Of a stretch of 64,000 nucleotides of DNA, positions 48,931 to 58,171 are shown in pieces. The translations under genes were made by a program, and so were the position numbers. Position 1 is the first letter of the stretch. Each line of letters opens with the position of its first letter. Below the pieces are notes generated by a model. The model ran no database searches. It worked only from the letters and a program-made list of their open reading frames with translations, and was not told where the DNA came from. This stretch comes from CAVPEV01 sp963703555. Lineage in GTDB: Bacteria > Actinomycetota > Actinomycetes > Actinomycetales > Cellulomonadaceae. The stretch covers positions 83,124-147,123 of the forward strand of contig CAVPEV010000048.1 in the NCBI GenBank assembly GCA_963703555.1, written 5' to 3'.

Positions 48931-49842
48931 TCAGCTCCGGCCACGGGCCCGCACGAATCGCAGGGGAGCGGTGACACGCCAGGAGATCGTGGCACGCATC
49001 GCGTCCAGCTCGGTGCGCAGCTGATCCGCCTCCTCCTCCGACAGCGAGGAGATCTCGCGCAGCGCCCAGCCCTTGAGGGCCAGCGCCCGCCAGCGCAGGA
49101 CCTCGTCGAGCAGCTGCTGACGCTGGTTCTGGGAGTCGCGCTCGGCCTTGGTCTGGTACACGTCGTGCACGCACGCCGGATAGGACAGTCTCGGCGCCAA
49201 CTCCGCGTGCTCTTCGGCGACGTAGAACCGCGACAGGCCGTCGAAGAGGCAGAACCGGTAGCCCGCCGCCAGCACGTCGCCTTCCCAGACGGCGTGGCTC
49301 GGCTCGGTGCTCAACGGGTTCGTCGCCTCGATGACGAGGACCCAGGGGCGCCACCGATGCAGGTCGAGGCTGCCCAGCACGGAGCGCTCGGCGCCCTCGA
49401 CGTCGACGAGGAGGAAGTGGATCGGCCCGTCGGGCGCCAGGTGCTCGTCCAGCACGTCCTCGAGTCGGCGGGCGGCTACCTCGATGTCGCGGTGCGACCA
49501 GCCGCTGCCCTCGTGCGTCGAGCTGACCGAGTCGACGAGGGTGGACAGGCCGGTGCCGGGGATCTCGTGGAGCGTGATCGTGTCGACGTCGGCGTCGGTG
49601 ATCGCGGCCTCGACCAGGGTGTCGCGCGGCCGGGCCTCGCGGTGCATCCGCGCGAACTCCGGTACCGGCTCGACGGTGATCCCGGACCAGCCGTTGTCGT
49701 AGAACGCCTTGGTCACCGACATCTCCGAGGGGTGGTTCGCACCGACCTCCACGTACCGCCCGCGCGCGACGTCCCTCAGCGCCCGCCAGAGCACCACATC
49801 CTCGCCGTTCTGGGCGTACGACACGAAGAGCGAGTCAGGCAC
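48931..49842 (-). CDS. FkbM-family methyltransferase
   Basis: GTG 49842 gives 303 residues starting with PDSLFVSYAQNGEDVVLWRA. The FkbM domain is clear: GRYVEVGANHPSEMSVTKAF is the SAM-binding segment, NGWSGITVEPVPEFARMHRE the ribose-binding acidic residue, and FLLVDVEGAERSVLGSLDLH the late motif. The C-terminal 80 residues are helical and coiled (EVLRWRALALKGWALREISS). FkbM enzymes O-methylate sugars; terminal methylation often stops chain growth and is read by Wzt C-domains, which suits the exporter at 41705. It heads the minus-strand trio, divergent from gmd with 139 bases between. Confidence 0.88.
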   Translation of the reverse strand: MPDSLFVSYAQNGEDVVLWRALRDVARGRYVEVGANHPSEMSVTKAFYDNGWSGITVEPVPEFARMHREARPRDTLVEAAITDADVDTITLHEIPGTGLSTLVDSVSSTHEGSGWSHRDIEVAARRLEDVLDEHLAPDGPIHFLLVDVEGAERSVLGSLDLHRWRPWVLVIEATNPLSTEPSHAVWEGDVLAAGYRFCLFDGLSRFYVAEEHAELAPRLSYPACVHDVYQTKAERDSQNQRQQLLDEVLRWRALALKGWALREISSLSEEEADQLRTELDAMRATISWRVTAPLRFVRARGRS

Positions 49843-49981
49843 GCGACGAGCATAGGCGACCTGGTGGTGGAGCCTCGCCGGCGGGCATAACGATGCCGGC
49901 GAGGGGGGCACGCCCCGGTAGGACGGGGAGAGCCCACACGATAGGCTGCCCCCTGACAGGCACCTCCGGATCAGAGGAACC

Positions 49982-50968
49982 ATGGCGCGCGCACTCATCA
50001 CTGGTATCACCGGCCAGGACGGCCTGTACCTGTCAGAGCTTCTGCTGTCGAAGGGCTATGAGGTCTTCGGACTGATTCGGGGCCAGAACAACCCCAAGCG
50101 GGAGCTCGTCGAGCTGACGGTGCCTGGAGTCAAGCTTCTCACCGGTGACCTCATGGACTTGTCGTCGCTGCTGCGGGCGCTTGAGACGGCGCGGCCTGAC
50201 GAGGTGTACAACCTGGGCGCCATCTCCTTCGTCGCATACTCCTGGGAGAACGCCCACCTGACTGCCGACGTCACCGGCAAGGGCGTACTGAACATCCTCG
50301 AGGCGGTGCGCCTCTACGCGCACGACGACCTCTCGAAGGTCCGCTTCTACCAGGCGTCGAGCTCGGAGATGTTCGGCAAGGTGCAGGAGGTCCCGCAGCG
50401 CGAGACGACGCTGCTGTGGCCGCGCTCGCCCTACGGTGTCTCCAAGGTCTTCGGCCACTACATGACCATCAACTACCGCGAGTCGTACGGGCTGCACGCC
50501 TCGAGCGGGATCCTCTTCAACCACGAGTCGCCGCGCCGTGGTCCGGAGTTCGTCACCCGCAAGATCTCGATCGCCGTGGCGCGTATCGCCCTCGGGCTCC
50601 AGGACCACGTGACGCTCGGAAACCTCGATGCGAAGCGGGACTGGGGCTTCGCGGGCGACTACGTCGAGGCGATGTGGCGCATGCTCCAGCAACCGGAGGG
50701 TGGCGAGTACGTCGTCGCGACGGGGGAGACGCACTCGATCCGGGACTTCCTGGACCTCGCGTTCGCTCGCGTCGGCATCGACGACTGGGCCCCGTATGTC
50801 CGCCAGGACCCGCGGTTCATGCGGCCGGCGGAGGTCGAGCTGCTCATCGGCGACCCGACGAAGGCGCGCGAGAAGCTCGGCTGGACCCGCACGGTGGAGT
50901 TTCCGGGCCTCGTGACGATGATGGTCGACAACGACATGGCGGAGCAGCAAGGGCTGACGGCTGGATGA
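49982..50968 (+). CDS. gmd: GDP-mannose 4,6-dehydratase
   Basis: The 328-residue product begins MARALITGITGQDGLYLSEL, the GMD Rossmann start, and has EVYNLGAISFVAYSWENAHL, FYQASSSEMFGKVQEVPQRE (Ser-Glu catalytic pair), SPYGVSKVFGHYMTINYRES (Tyr-x3-Lys) and LFNHESPRRGPEFVTRKISI, which is diagnostic for GDP-mannose dehydratases. It makes GDP-4-keto-6-deoxymannose, precursor of GDP-fucose, GDP-rhamnose or GDP-perosamine. The GMD segment after the first turn is atypical (LIRGQNNPKRELVELTVPGV). The next gene is a second GMD-like protein, and no typical reductase or aminotransferase adjoins. The ATG follows a plausible agagg site. Confidence 0.9.
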   Translation: MARALITGITGQDGLYLSELLLSKGYEVFGLIRGQNNPKRELVELTVPGVKLLTGDLMDLSSLLRALETARPDEVYNLGAISFVAYSWENAHLTADVTGKGVLNILEAVRLYAHDDLSKVRFYQASSSEMFGKVQEVPQRETTLLWPRSPYGVSKVFGHYMTINYRESYGLHASSGILFNHESPRRGPEFVTRKISIAVARIALGLQDHVTLGNLDAKRDWGFAGDYVEAMWRMLQQPEGGEYVVATGETHSIRDFLDLAFARVGIDDWAPYVRQDPRFMRPAEVELLIGDPTKAREKLGWTRTVEFPGLVTMMVDNDMAEQQGLTAG

Positions 50969-51945
50969 GCAGGCGCCGCGTCCTCGTCACCGGGATCACT
51001 GGGCAGGACGGCGGCTACCTAGCCGCTCAGCTGCTCGCCGAGGGGGCGGAGGTCCACGGGCTGGTTCATCACCTCGACCCGACCGTGGCCGAGTTCGGCC
51101 GCGCCTACCCGGATGTCGAGCTGCACGCCGGCGACCTGGCCGACCACGACGCGCTGCGGTCGCTGGTCGAGGCGGTCGAGCCCGACGAGGTCTACAACCT
51201 CGCCGGCGTCAGTTCCGTCGCCTTCTCCTGGGAGGACCCGGTGACGACCGCCGAGCTCACGGGCGTGGCGGCGGCGGTGCTGCTCCAGGCGGCGCTCGCG
51301 GTGCAGGACCGGACTGGGCGGAGCGTCGCGTTCGTCCAGGCCTCGAGTTCGGAGATCTTCGGCGACGCGCCGAGTTACCCGCAGGACGAGACGACGCCGG
51401 TGCGCCCGGTGTCGCCCTACGGCGCCGCGAAGGCCTTCGCGCACCACATGGTCGGCGTCTACCGGGGAAGGGGCCTGCACACGTCGAGCTGCATCCTCTT
51501 CAACCACGAGTCGCCGCGCCGGCCCACCACGTTCGTCACGCGCAAGATCACGGCGGCGGCCGCCCTGATCGGCCGGACCGGCACGGGCACCATCGAGCTG
51601 GGGAACCTCGACGCACGTCGTGACTGGGGCTGGGCCCCCGACTACGTCGACGCGATGGTCCGCGCCGCACGTCACACCTCAGCCGACGACTTCGTGATCG
51701 CGACCGGCGAAACCCACACGGTGGAGGAGTTCGCGGAGACGGCGCTGCGCTGCGCGGGCGTTGGCGACGCGTGGAAGGAGCACGTCGTCGTCGACCCCGA
51801 GCTGTTCCGGCCGGTCGACACCGCGCTGATGGTCGGCGACGCGGGGAAGGCGCGCCGCGAACTCGGCTGGGAGCCGCGCGTCGGCTTCGCGGAGCTGGTG
51901 GCGCACATGGTGGAACGGGACATCGAGCTCTTGCGGGAGCGGTGA
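50965..51945 (+). CDS. Second GMD-like nucleotide-sugar dehydratase/epimerase
   Basis: The 326-residue protein (ATG 50965 overlapping the gmd stop) has the same signatures: RRVLVTGITGQDGGYLAAQL, EVYNLAGVSSVAFSWEDPVT, VQASSSEIFGDAPSYPQDET, SPYGAAKAFAHHMVGVYRGR and LFNHESPRRPTTFVTRKITA. It is a diverged tandem copy of the first enzyme. In related loci the second gene of such a pair is often the reductase/epimerase (RMD or Fcl), but this one keeps GMD motifs, so it may act on a different GDP-sugar, form a heteromer, or have changed reaction. I leave the exact reaction open. Confidence 0.8.
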   Translation: MSRRRVLVTGITGQDGGYLAAQLLAEGAEVHGLVHHLDPTVAEFGRAYPDVELHAGDLADHDALRSLVEAVEPDEVYNLAGVSSVAFSWEDPVTTAELTGVAAAVLLQAALAVQDRTGRSVAFVQASSSEIFGDAPSYPQDETTPVRPVSPYGAAKAFAHHMVGVYRGRGLHTSSCILFNHESPRRPTTFVTRKITAAAALIGRTGTGTIELGNLDARRDWGWAPDYVDAMVRAARHTSADDFVIATGETHTVEEFAETALRCAGVGDAWKEHVVVDPELFRPVDTALMVGDAGKARRELGWEPRVGFAELVAHMVERDIELLRER

Positions 51946-54434
51946 TGGCCGACCCGGTGGTGCGTCCCGGCGTGGTGTCGGTGATCCTCGTCAACTACCG
52001 CGGTGCGGACGACACGATCACGTGCCTGCGAGCCTTCGACGAGGTGGACTGGCCGGCCGCACGGCTGGAACTCGTCGTCGTCGACAACGACTCCGGGGAC
52101 GGCAGCGCCGCGAAGATCCGCGAGGCGGTGCCGGCCGCAACGGTGGTCGAAGCCGGGTCGAACACGGGCTTCGCCGGCGGGTGCAACCTCGGCGTCGCGC
52201 ACGCCACCGGCGAATACGTCGCCTTCCTCAACAACGACGCGCGGCCGGACCGGGACTGGGTCTCCGCGGCGGTGGCCGCTTTCCAGTCGGACGCGACCAT
52301 CGGCTCGGTCGCCTCGAAGGTGCTGGACTGGGACGGCAACCTCGTCGACTACGTCGACGGCTCGCTCACGTGGTTCGGCATGGGCTACAAGCGTGAGGTC
52401 GAGAAGCCGGACACCGGTGAGTGGGACACCGCCAAGGACGTTCTCTTCGGTACTGGGGCCGCGCTGTTCGTGCGGGCCGACCTGTACCGCGACGTCGGTG
52501 GGTTCGATGAGCGGTTCTTCATGTTCTATGAGGACGTCGACCTGGGTTGGCGGCTCAACCTGCTCGGTCACCGGGTGCGGTACGTGCCGCAGTCCCTGGC
52601 GTTCCACCGGCACCACGTGACGATGAAGAAGTTCGGCAACTTCCGCGAGAGCTACCTGCTCGAGCGAAACGCGCTGCTGTCGATGGTGAAGAACTACGAC
52701 GACGAGACGCTCGCGCGCACATTGCCGGCCGGCCTCGCGCTCGCGGTGCGGCGCTCGATCGCGCGCACCGGGGTGGACGCCACGGTCCTCGACCTGCAGC
52801 GGTCGCCGGGCGGCGACGACGTCGATGTGGTCGAGATTCCCAAGATGGCGCTCACCGGGCCCTACGCCATCGACTACCTCGTCGAACAGCTGCCGAGCAT
52901 CATGGAGACCCGGCGCGACCTGCAGGCGAGGCGTCGGCGCAGCGACCGCGAGCTGTTCCCGCTCTTCCGCGAGCCCCTGGAGCCCGCCTACGGCATGCCG
53001 AGCTACCTCGCCGCACACGATGCGCTGGTCGAGGCGTTCCGTATCGGCGAGCACGTCAGCGCCCGGCACCGCGTGCTCGTCGTGACCGGTGAGCCGCTCG
53101 GCGACCGGATGGCGGGCCCGGCGATCCGGGCCTGGGAGATCGCGTCCGCGCTGGCCGACGAGCACGATGTGCGCCTCGTCTCCACCGGGGGCGCCCACCG
53201 CACGAGCCCGACCTTCTCGGTGGAATACGCGGCCGGCACCGGCCTGCGCGAGCCGACCGACTGGGCGGACGTCATCGTCTTCCAGGGCTTCCTGCTCGAG
53301 ACCGCGCCCTGGCTCAAGGCGAGCAGCAAGGTGATCGTCGCCGACGTCTACGACCCGATGCACCTCGAGCAGCTCGAGCAGGCCAAGGACCTCGGCCCCG
53401 CCGGTCGGCGCAACGCGCTGGCGGTGACGACGCACGCGCTCAACGAGCAGCTGCGCCGGGCGGACTTCCTCATATGCGCGTCCACCAAGCAGCGCGACTT
53501 CTGGCTCGGCCAACTCGCCGGCCAGGGGCGGATCAGTCCTGCGGTGTACGACGAGGACACGTCGCTCGACAACCTCATCGCCGTGGTTCCGTTCGGCATC
53601 TCGGACACTCCGCCGGCCCAGCGGCGGCACGCGATCAAGGGGACCGTGCCGGGCATAGGCCCGGATGACCGCGTGATCGTGTGGGGCGGCGGGATCTACA
53701 ACTGGTTTGACCCGCTGACCCTGGTGCGGGCGGTGGACCGGCTGAAGAACCCCCACGGTGACGTCCGGCTGTTCTTCCTCGGCACCAAGCACCCCAACCC
53801 GGGCGTGCCCGACATGCGGATCGCATGGGAGACGCGCGAGCTGGCGGATCGGCTCGGGCTCACGGGCAAGTACGTCTTCTTCAACGACGGTTGGGTGCCG
53901 TACGACGAGCGAGCTGACTACCTGCTCGACGCCGACGTGGGCGTCTCGACCCACTTCGCGCACCTGGAGACCGCCTTCAGCTTCCGCACCCGGATCCTCG
54001 ACTACCTCTGGGCTGGCTTGCCGATCGTCGCCACCGACGGCGACACCTTCGGCGACCTCATCCGGGAGCGCGGCCTAGGCCGTGCGGTTCCCGAGCAGGA
54101 TGCCGACGCACTCGAGGCGGCTCTCAAGGAGATGCTGTACGACGACGAGGCGCGGAGCGCCGCCGCGGCGGCCGTGCGCGAGGTCGCCGGCGAGTTCGTC
54201 TGGTCGCGCGCGCTGCGCCCGCTCGTCGAGTTCTGCCGGTTCCCCCGGCGTGCCGCGGACCTGGCGGTTCCCGGCGCAGCCGAGCCGGCACCGCGCGGTC
54301 GTCGTCGGACGGGACCGAAGCCGTCCGCGAAGTCCGACCTCGCCCTCGCCCGCGGGTACCTGCGGGCGGGCGGCGTCCGGGAACTCGGCCGGCGGGCGGC
54401 GGGACGCGTACGCCGTGTGCTGGGCCGCTCATGA
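51945..54434 (+). CDS. Two-domain glycosyltransferase (GT2 plus GT4)
   Basis: I use ATG 51945, overlapping the previous stop; the 829-residue product then opens DPVVRPGVVSVILVNYRGAD. Residues about 10-290 are a rhamnosyltransferase-like GT2: LELVVVDNDSGDGSAAKIRE, GEYVAFLNNDARPDRDWVSA with the DxD-like NNDARPD, GGFDERFFMFYEDVDLGWRL. Residues about 360-760 are a GT-B/GT4 domain: RVLVVTGEPLGDRMAGPAIR-like start, VIVWGGGIYNWFDPLTLVRA and ETAFSFRTRILDYLWAGLPI. A basic tail follows. One polypeptide thus could add two successive sugars. It is coupled to the acyltransferase downstream (ATGA). Confidence 0.9.
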   Translation: MADPVVRPGVVSVILVNYRGADDTITCLRAFDEVDWPAARLELVVVDNDSGDGSAAKIREAVPAATVVEAGSNTGFAGGCNLGVAHATGEYVAFLNNDARPDRDWVSAAVAAFQSDATIGSVASKVLDWDGNLVDYVDGSLTWFGMGYKREVEKPDTGEWDTAKDVLFGTGAALFVRADLYRDVGGFDERFFMFYEDVDLGWRLNLLGHRVRYVPQSLAFHRHHVTMKKFGNFRESYLLERNALLSMVKNYDDETLARTLPAGLALAVRRSIARTGVDATVLDLQRSPGGDDVDVVEIPKMALTGPYAIDYLVEQLPSIMETRRDLQARRRRSDRELFPLFREPLEPAYGMPSYLAAHDALVEAFRIGEHVSARHRVLVVTGEPLGDRMAGPAIRAWEIASALADEHDVRLVSTGGAHRTSPTFSVEYAAGTGLREPTDWADVIVFQGFLLETAPWLKASSKVIVADVYDPMHLEQLEQAKDLGPAGRRNALAVTTHALNEQLRRADFLICASTKQRDFWLGQLAGQGRISPAVYDEDTSLDNLIAVVPFGISDTPPAQRRHAIKGTVPGIGPDDRVIVWGGGIYNWFDPLTLVRAVDRLKNPHGDVRLFFLGTKHPNPGVPDMRIAWETRELADRLGLTGKYVFFNDGWVPYDERADYLLDADVGVSTHFAHLETAFSFRTRILDYLWAGLPIVATDGDTFGDLIRERGLGRAVPEQDADALEAALKEMLYDDEARSAAAAAVREVAGEFVWSRALRPLVEFCRFPRRAADLAVPGAAEPAPRGRRRTGPKPSAKSDLALARGYLRAGGVRELGRRAAGRVRRVLGRS

Positions 54435-55624
54435 GCGAAACGGTGGCATCGCCCGGCGGGGCCCGTTTCGAGTGGGCGAACATGCTCCGCGGGGTGGCGG
54501 CACTCTCCGTGGTCGTCTTCCACTTCGGCGTCGTCTTCTGGATGTCTCAGGATGTCGGTGCATCCCTTGCACGTCGTGCTCCGCTCTATCCCCGGGGCAC
54601 CGGGGCGCCGGCGTTCGCCCGAGGGCTCACGCTCCTGCACGTCGACCTTGGTGCTTTCGGTGTCGGTCTCTTCTTCATCCTGAGCGGCTTCGTCATCGCA
54701 GTCAGCGTCGACCGCTACAGCCGAGGTGGCTTCGTCGTCGGTCGGCTCTTCCGCATCGTGCCGACGTACGCTGCTGGCTACGTCGTGACCTGCGCCGTGG
54801 TCTTCGCCATGTCCGACCCAGCAGGGGAGCTGGGCGTACTGAGGGTCCTCGTTGGCTGCATCCCGGGGCTCGGGCTGCTGCTGGGTGTGCCGACGCCCGG
54901 TGACGGCGTCGTGTGGACACTCGTGATCGAGATGGTGTTCTACGGGGTATGCCTCGTCGTCTACCGGCGACTGACGCGCGGGTGGGTCGCGTCTATCCTG
55001 GTCGCCAGCGCGTGCGCCGTCGCACAGGTCGTGTTGGCGCGGATCAGGCCGACCGGGGGGCCTTGGGACGGCACCGTCTACATCCTAGAGCTGGCGACGC
55101 CGTTTATCCCGCTGATGCTCGTCGGCGTGCTGCTGTCCGGAAAACGCCGCGGGCAACTCCGCACCAGGGTGGTTGCCGTCGTTCCTGTCCTTATAGCGGT
55201 TCACACCGTGCTACTGCACGTCAGTCCCATCTTCCACCCCGACGTCTCATACCACGTCGGGTGCCTGCTCGCCGTTGCGCTGTTCGTGCTCGGCTGGTGG
55301 ACAGGTGGCCGCTGGCGGCGGTCGCACGTCACGGACGCCCTTGCGGACGTCAGCTACCCGCTCTACGTCGTCCACCCGGTGCTCGGGTACGCGCTGCTCT
55401 CAGTGCTAACCAGCCGGGGGCTAAATCCCGCGTTCGCGGTCTTGGCTGCGACGGCGGTGGCACTCGGGGCGGCGTTCGCCTTGCACCGCGTGGTCGAAGT
55501 CCCGACTCACCGCTGGGGCCGTCGCCTGGCACGACGGCTGACACCGCCCTTGGAGCCGGTCCGGCCGGTGGACGAGTCCACGGTCGCGCCGGAGGTCAAG
55601 CCTTCCGCAGCGCCCACGCCCTGA
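54431..55624 (+). CDS. Membrane acyltransferase (AT3/OafA type)
   Basis: The 397-residue protein has the AT3 layout: ARFEWANMLRGVAALSVVVF followed by HFG with the catalytic histidine, VGLFFILSGFVIAVSVDRYS, FRIVPTYAAGYVVTCAVVFA, and VVWTLVIEMVFYGVCLVVYR, with ten or so membrane helices. ALADVSYPLYVVHPVLGYAL near the end matches the last conserved block. Such enzymes O-acetylate or otherwise acylate surface sugars from acetyl-CoA. It ends the operon gmd to acyltransferase and meets the glycosyltransferase at 55647 tail-to-tail with 22 bases between. Confidence 0.9.
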   Translation: MSETVASPGGARFEWANMLRGVAALSVVVFHFGVVFWMSQDVGASLARRAPLYPRGTGAPAFARGLTLLHVDLGAFGVGLFFILSGFVIAVSVDRYSRGGFVVGRLFRIVPTYAAGYVVTCAVVFAMSDPAGELGVLRVLVGCIPGLGLLLGVPTPGDGVVWTLVIEMVFYGVCLVVYRRLTRGWVASILVASACAVAQVVLARIRPTGGPWDGTVYILELATPFIPLMLVGVLLSGKRRGQLRTRVVAVVPVLIAVHTVLLHVSPIFHPDVSYHVGCLLAVALFVLGWWTGGRWRRSHVTDALADVSYPLYVVHPVLGYALLSVLTSRGLNPAFAVLAATAVALGAAFALHRVVEVPTHRWGRRLARRLTPPLEPVRPVDESTVAPEVKPSAAPTP

Positions 55625-55646
55625 CGGCGGCACGGGGGAACTACAC

Positions 55647-58007
55647 CTAGCGCGGACGACGGGTCCGGCGAGCCATGTTCTCGAGCGCCGTTCGGGGGCT
55701 TAGCCGCGTACGCGCACGGCGGCGGGGTTCGAGCTCTGCAAGCCGGGCCGCGATTCGTCGGCCGGCGGCCTCGGGTGAGTGCAGCGTCGCGATGTCGGCC
55801 GCGGCGCGTCCTCCGCGTTCGGCGGCCAGGTCCGGGTCGTCGACGACCAGCCGCAGGACGGCCGCCGCAGCGTCGAGATCGGGGTCGGCCCAGATGCTTC
55901 CAGCCGGGTACGGCGCTGCGCCGGCCGGAATTGTCGTGGGGGTCCAAGGGACGAGGAACGAGTTCTCGTCCGTCATGAACTGGAGGTTTCCGCTGTACGC
56001 CGTCGCCACCACGGGCTTTCCCCATGCCATGGCCTCGGCCATGGTCAGGCCCAGGCCCTCGCTGCGGTGCAGCGAGACGTAACAGTCGGCGAGCGCCATT
56101 AGCGCGTCGCGCTCGTTCGCGGCGAGGTAGCGCTCGTCGAGTCGGACGTGCGGGTGCCGAGCGACGTGTAGCCGGAGCCGTTCCGCTTCGACGGGGCGCT
56201 TGTCGGCGTTGATCGACTTGACGACGAGGACCGGTCCGTCGTTCGGCCCGAACGCGCGGGTGAATGCATCGACCGCACCCCACGGGTTCTTCCGCTCCGC
56301 GGTGCTGAGGAAGTCGAACGCGAACAGGAATACGGGGTCGCTCGGCCAGCCGAGGTCGGCTCGGGTCAGTCGGACAGGCCCGACGCGCTGCGGGAGCGGC
56401 GGCGTCAGCGTCCGCACCGGGACGGGGGAGTGCCGTTCCACGGCCCGGCGGACGAAGTCCGTGGCCACCCACACCTCGTCGAGCGGCGCGAAGCCGCCGT
56501 ACTGGGAGGGTGGGAAGTCCTCGACCTCCCAGTACCACATGCCGATCCTGTAGCTGCGGTCGAGCAGCTCGGGGAACGCTGTCGCCACGGCTTGCGAAAG
56601 GTCGGCATTCACGCAGATCACGGTCGTGTCATACGTTGCTGCAACGGTCGACGGCGCGGTCGGGGCGGAGTCGTGCCGGCTCGCCGAGCCGACCTCGGTC
56701 GAACGCACCGCCACCGGTACGCCGGCCGCGTCGAGTGCGCGAACCAGCTGCCGAGCTGACTCTCCGATGCCGAGCTCGCCGCGCAGGAAACCCACGACGT
56801 TGACGCCCGGCGTGGGGCGTCCGCGGTGCGGCGCCGGCGGTGCATATCTGCGGACGGACTCCGCCACGACGACCTCGGGGTGACCCTCCTCCACCGCGTG
56901 AGTCCGGACCCATTCCATGAGGCCGTCGTCGCCGGCCCGCGTCGCCGGGAATGTCTCGCGCAGGTCGGCCCGCTCGTCGCGCACGGCGGCGACGTACCGG
57001 CCGAGCCGCCCGCCGTCGGGCGGCGCCGTGAGCCACTCCAGGAGGTCCGGGACGCGGTGCGGGTCGAAAGGGTCGATCCAGTCGGCCGATGAGGATGCCG
57101 CGCGCATGAGAGACCGCAGCGCGGGTGTCCAGGGTGTGCCGAACGACGTCTGGGTGAGGTCCGGCGACCCGGTGCGAACGCCGACGGCCCTGGCGTCGTC
57201 GCGCAGCTCCGCTGCCAGCCCCGCGACGAGCTGGGCCAGATCGGGGTGATCGCTCAGCCGTGCCCGAGGATCGCCGGGGCGCGTCGCGTCCAAGAACCAC
57301 GGTTCAGCGGGGTCGAGTCCCGTCGCATCGAGCGCCAGCACCGGCTCGCCGTCCAGGCGCAGGCTCTCGCCTGCGGCGAGCGAGTAGCACTGCCCAGGTG
57401 CGACGGACCACCAGGACACGAGCGCCGCCGCGTCGCGCACCACCGCCGGACCCATCGCCGCGGCCGTGACGTCCGCCCAGTGCGGCCCCGCGCCGCTCAT
57501 GCCGTCCGTCGCGTGCTGCCACCGGTCGAGAACGTCGCCTGCGCCTGACCCGCCGATCACTACGAGGCCCGGGGCGTAGCCGCCGTGCGCGGCGAGGTCG
57601 GCGTCGGTCGGGTGACGTCCGTCGGAGGGCATGTGACGCGGCGCCCGGGCGACGAGCGTCGCGCCCTGCGGGGCGAGGCGGGCGGCCCAAGGTGCGAGCG
57701 GCCCCGTCAGGACGGTCCCAGCCGCCAGGGCAAGCACCGTGTCGTGTGCGGTCAGGAGGTGCCGGGTCAGTACGGGCGTCAGGTGCGAGCACAGGGCGAC
57801 GGGCTCGAGGGCGGCGGCCGCCAGGTGCAGCGCGTCCTGGCCCAGGTCGACATCGGCGGGCCGCAGCACGGACTCCCAACTCACCGCGGCGTACGAGCCG
57901 TCGACATCGAGCACGCTCACCCCGGCGTCGGTGTGGCGGGCTGCGTGGCGGACGGTCAGACGGGCGTGCGCCGCAGTCGGGGCGGTGCTGACCACGGCGA
58001 CGTGCAC
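55647..58007 (-). CDS. Large glycosyltransferase (C-terminal GT4) with unknown N-terminal half
   Basis: From GTG 58007 (after gagagg) the product is 786 residues. Residues 1-270 are unfamiliar but have a nucleotide-sugar-transferase look (AVVSTAPTAAHARLTVRHAA, FLDATRPGDPRARLSDHPDL). Residues about 300-400 contain YVAAVRDERADLRETFPATR, a motif common in front of GT4 domains. From 420, GVNVVGFLRGELGIGESARQ begins a GT-B core with VFLFAFDFLSTAERKNPWGA, VSLHRSEGLGLTMAEAMAWG and the nucleotide-sugar Glu. The enzyme probably has two active sites or a non-catalytic domain in front. It stands alone on the minus strand, divergent from 58172. Confidence 0.82.
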   Translation of the reverse strand: MHVAVVSTAPTAAHARLTVRHAARHTDAGVSVLDVDGSYAAVSWESVLRPADVDLGQDALHLAAAALEPVALCSHLTPVLTRHLLTAHDTVLALAAGTVLTGPLAPWAARLAPQGATLVARAPRHMPSDGRHPTDADLAAHGGYAPGLVVIGGSGAGDVLDRWQHATDGMSGAGPHWADVTAAAMGPAVVRDAAALVSWWSVAPGQCYSLAAGESLRLDGEPVLALDATGLDPAEPWFLDATRPGDPRARLSDHPDLAQLVAGLAAELRDDARAVGVRTGSPDLTQTSFGTPWTPALRSLMRAASSSADWIDPFDPHRVPDLLEWLTAPPDGGRLGRYVAAVRDERADLRETFPATRAGDDGLMEWVRTHAVEEGHPEVVVAESVRRYAPPAPHRGRPTPGVNVVGFLRGELGIGESARQLVRALDAAGVPVAVRSTEVGSASRHDSAPTAPSTVAATYDTTVICVNADLSQAVATAFPELLDRSYRIGMWYWEVEDFPPSQYGGFAPLDEVWVATDFVRRAVERHSPVPVRTLTPPLPQRVGPVRLTRADLGWPSDPVFLFAFDFLSTAERKNPWGAVDAFTRAFGPNDGPVLVVKSINADKRPVEAERLRLHVARHPHVRLDERYLAANERDALMALADCYVSLHRSEGLGLTMAEAMAWGKPVVATAYSGNLQFMTDENSFLVPWTPTTIPAGAAPYPAGSIWADPDLDAAAAVLRLVVDDPDLAAERGGRAAADIATLHSPEAAGRRIAARLAELEPRRRARTRLSPRTALENMARRTRRPR

Positions 58008-58171
58008 GGAGCGCCTCTCATCGGAGCCGGTGACGCGGCGAGCCTACCCGCGCCGCCCTTGGCGCCCGCCAGAGCCTGCGCGCGCCTCCTGCGCCAAGTG
58101 CCTGAGATAGCATGTGGCGGCTCCGATCCGGCGAGTCCCCGGGGGGCGCGAGTCCGCCAGGAGGGGAATAC

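Noticed and set aside
51672..53963. Long minus-strand frame opposite the GT2-GT4 gene
   Set aside because: Composition of a shadow frame (Val, Arg, His rich) with no domain; the plus strand carries clear glycosyltransferase motifs.
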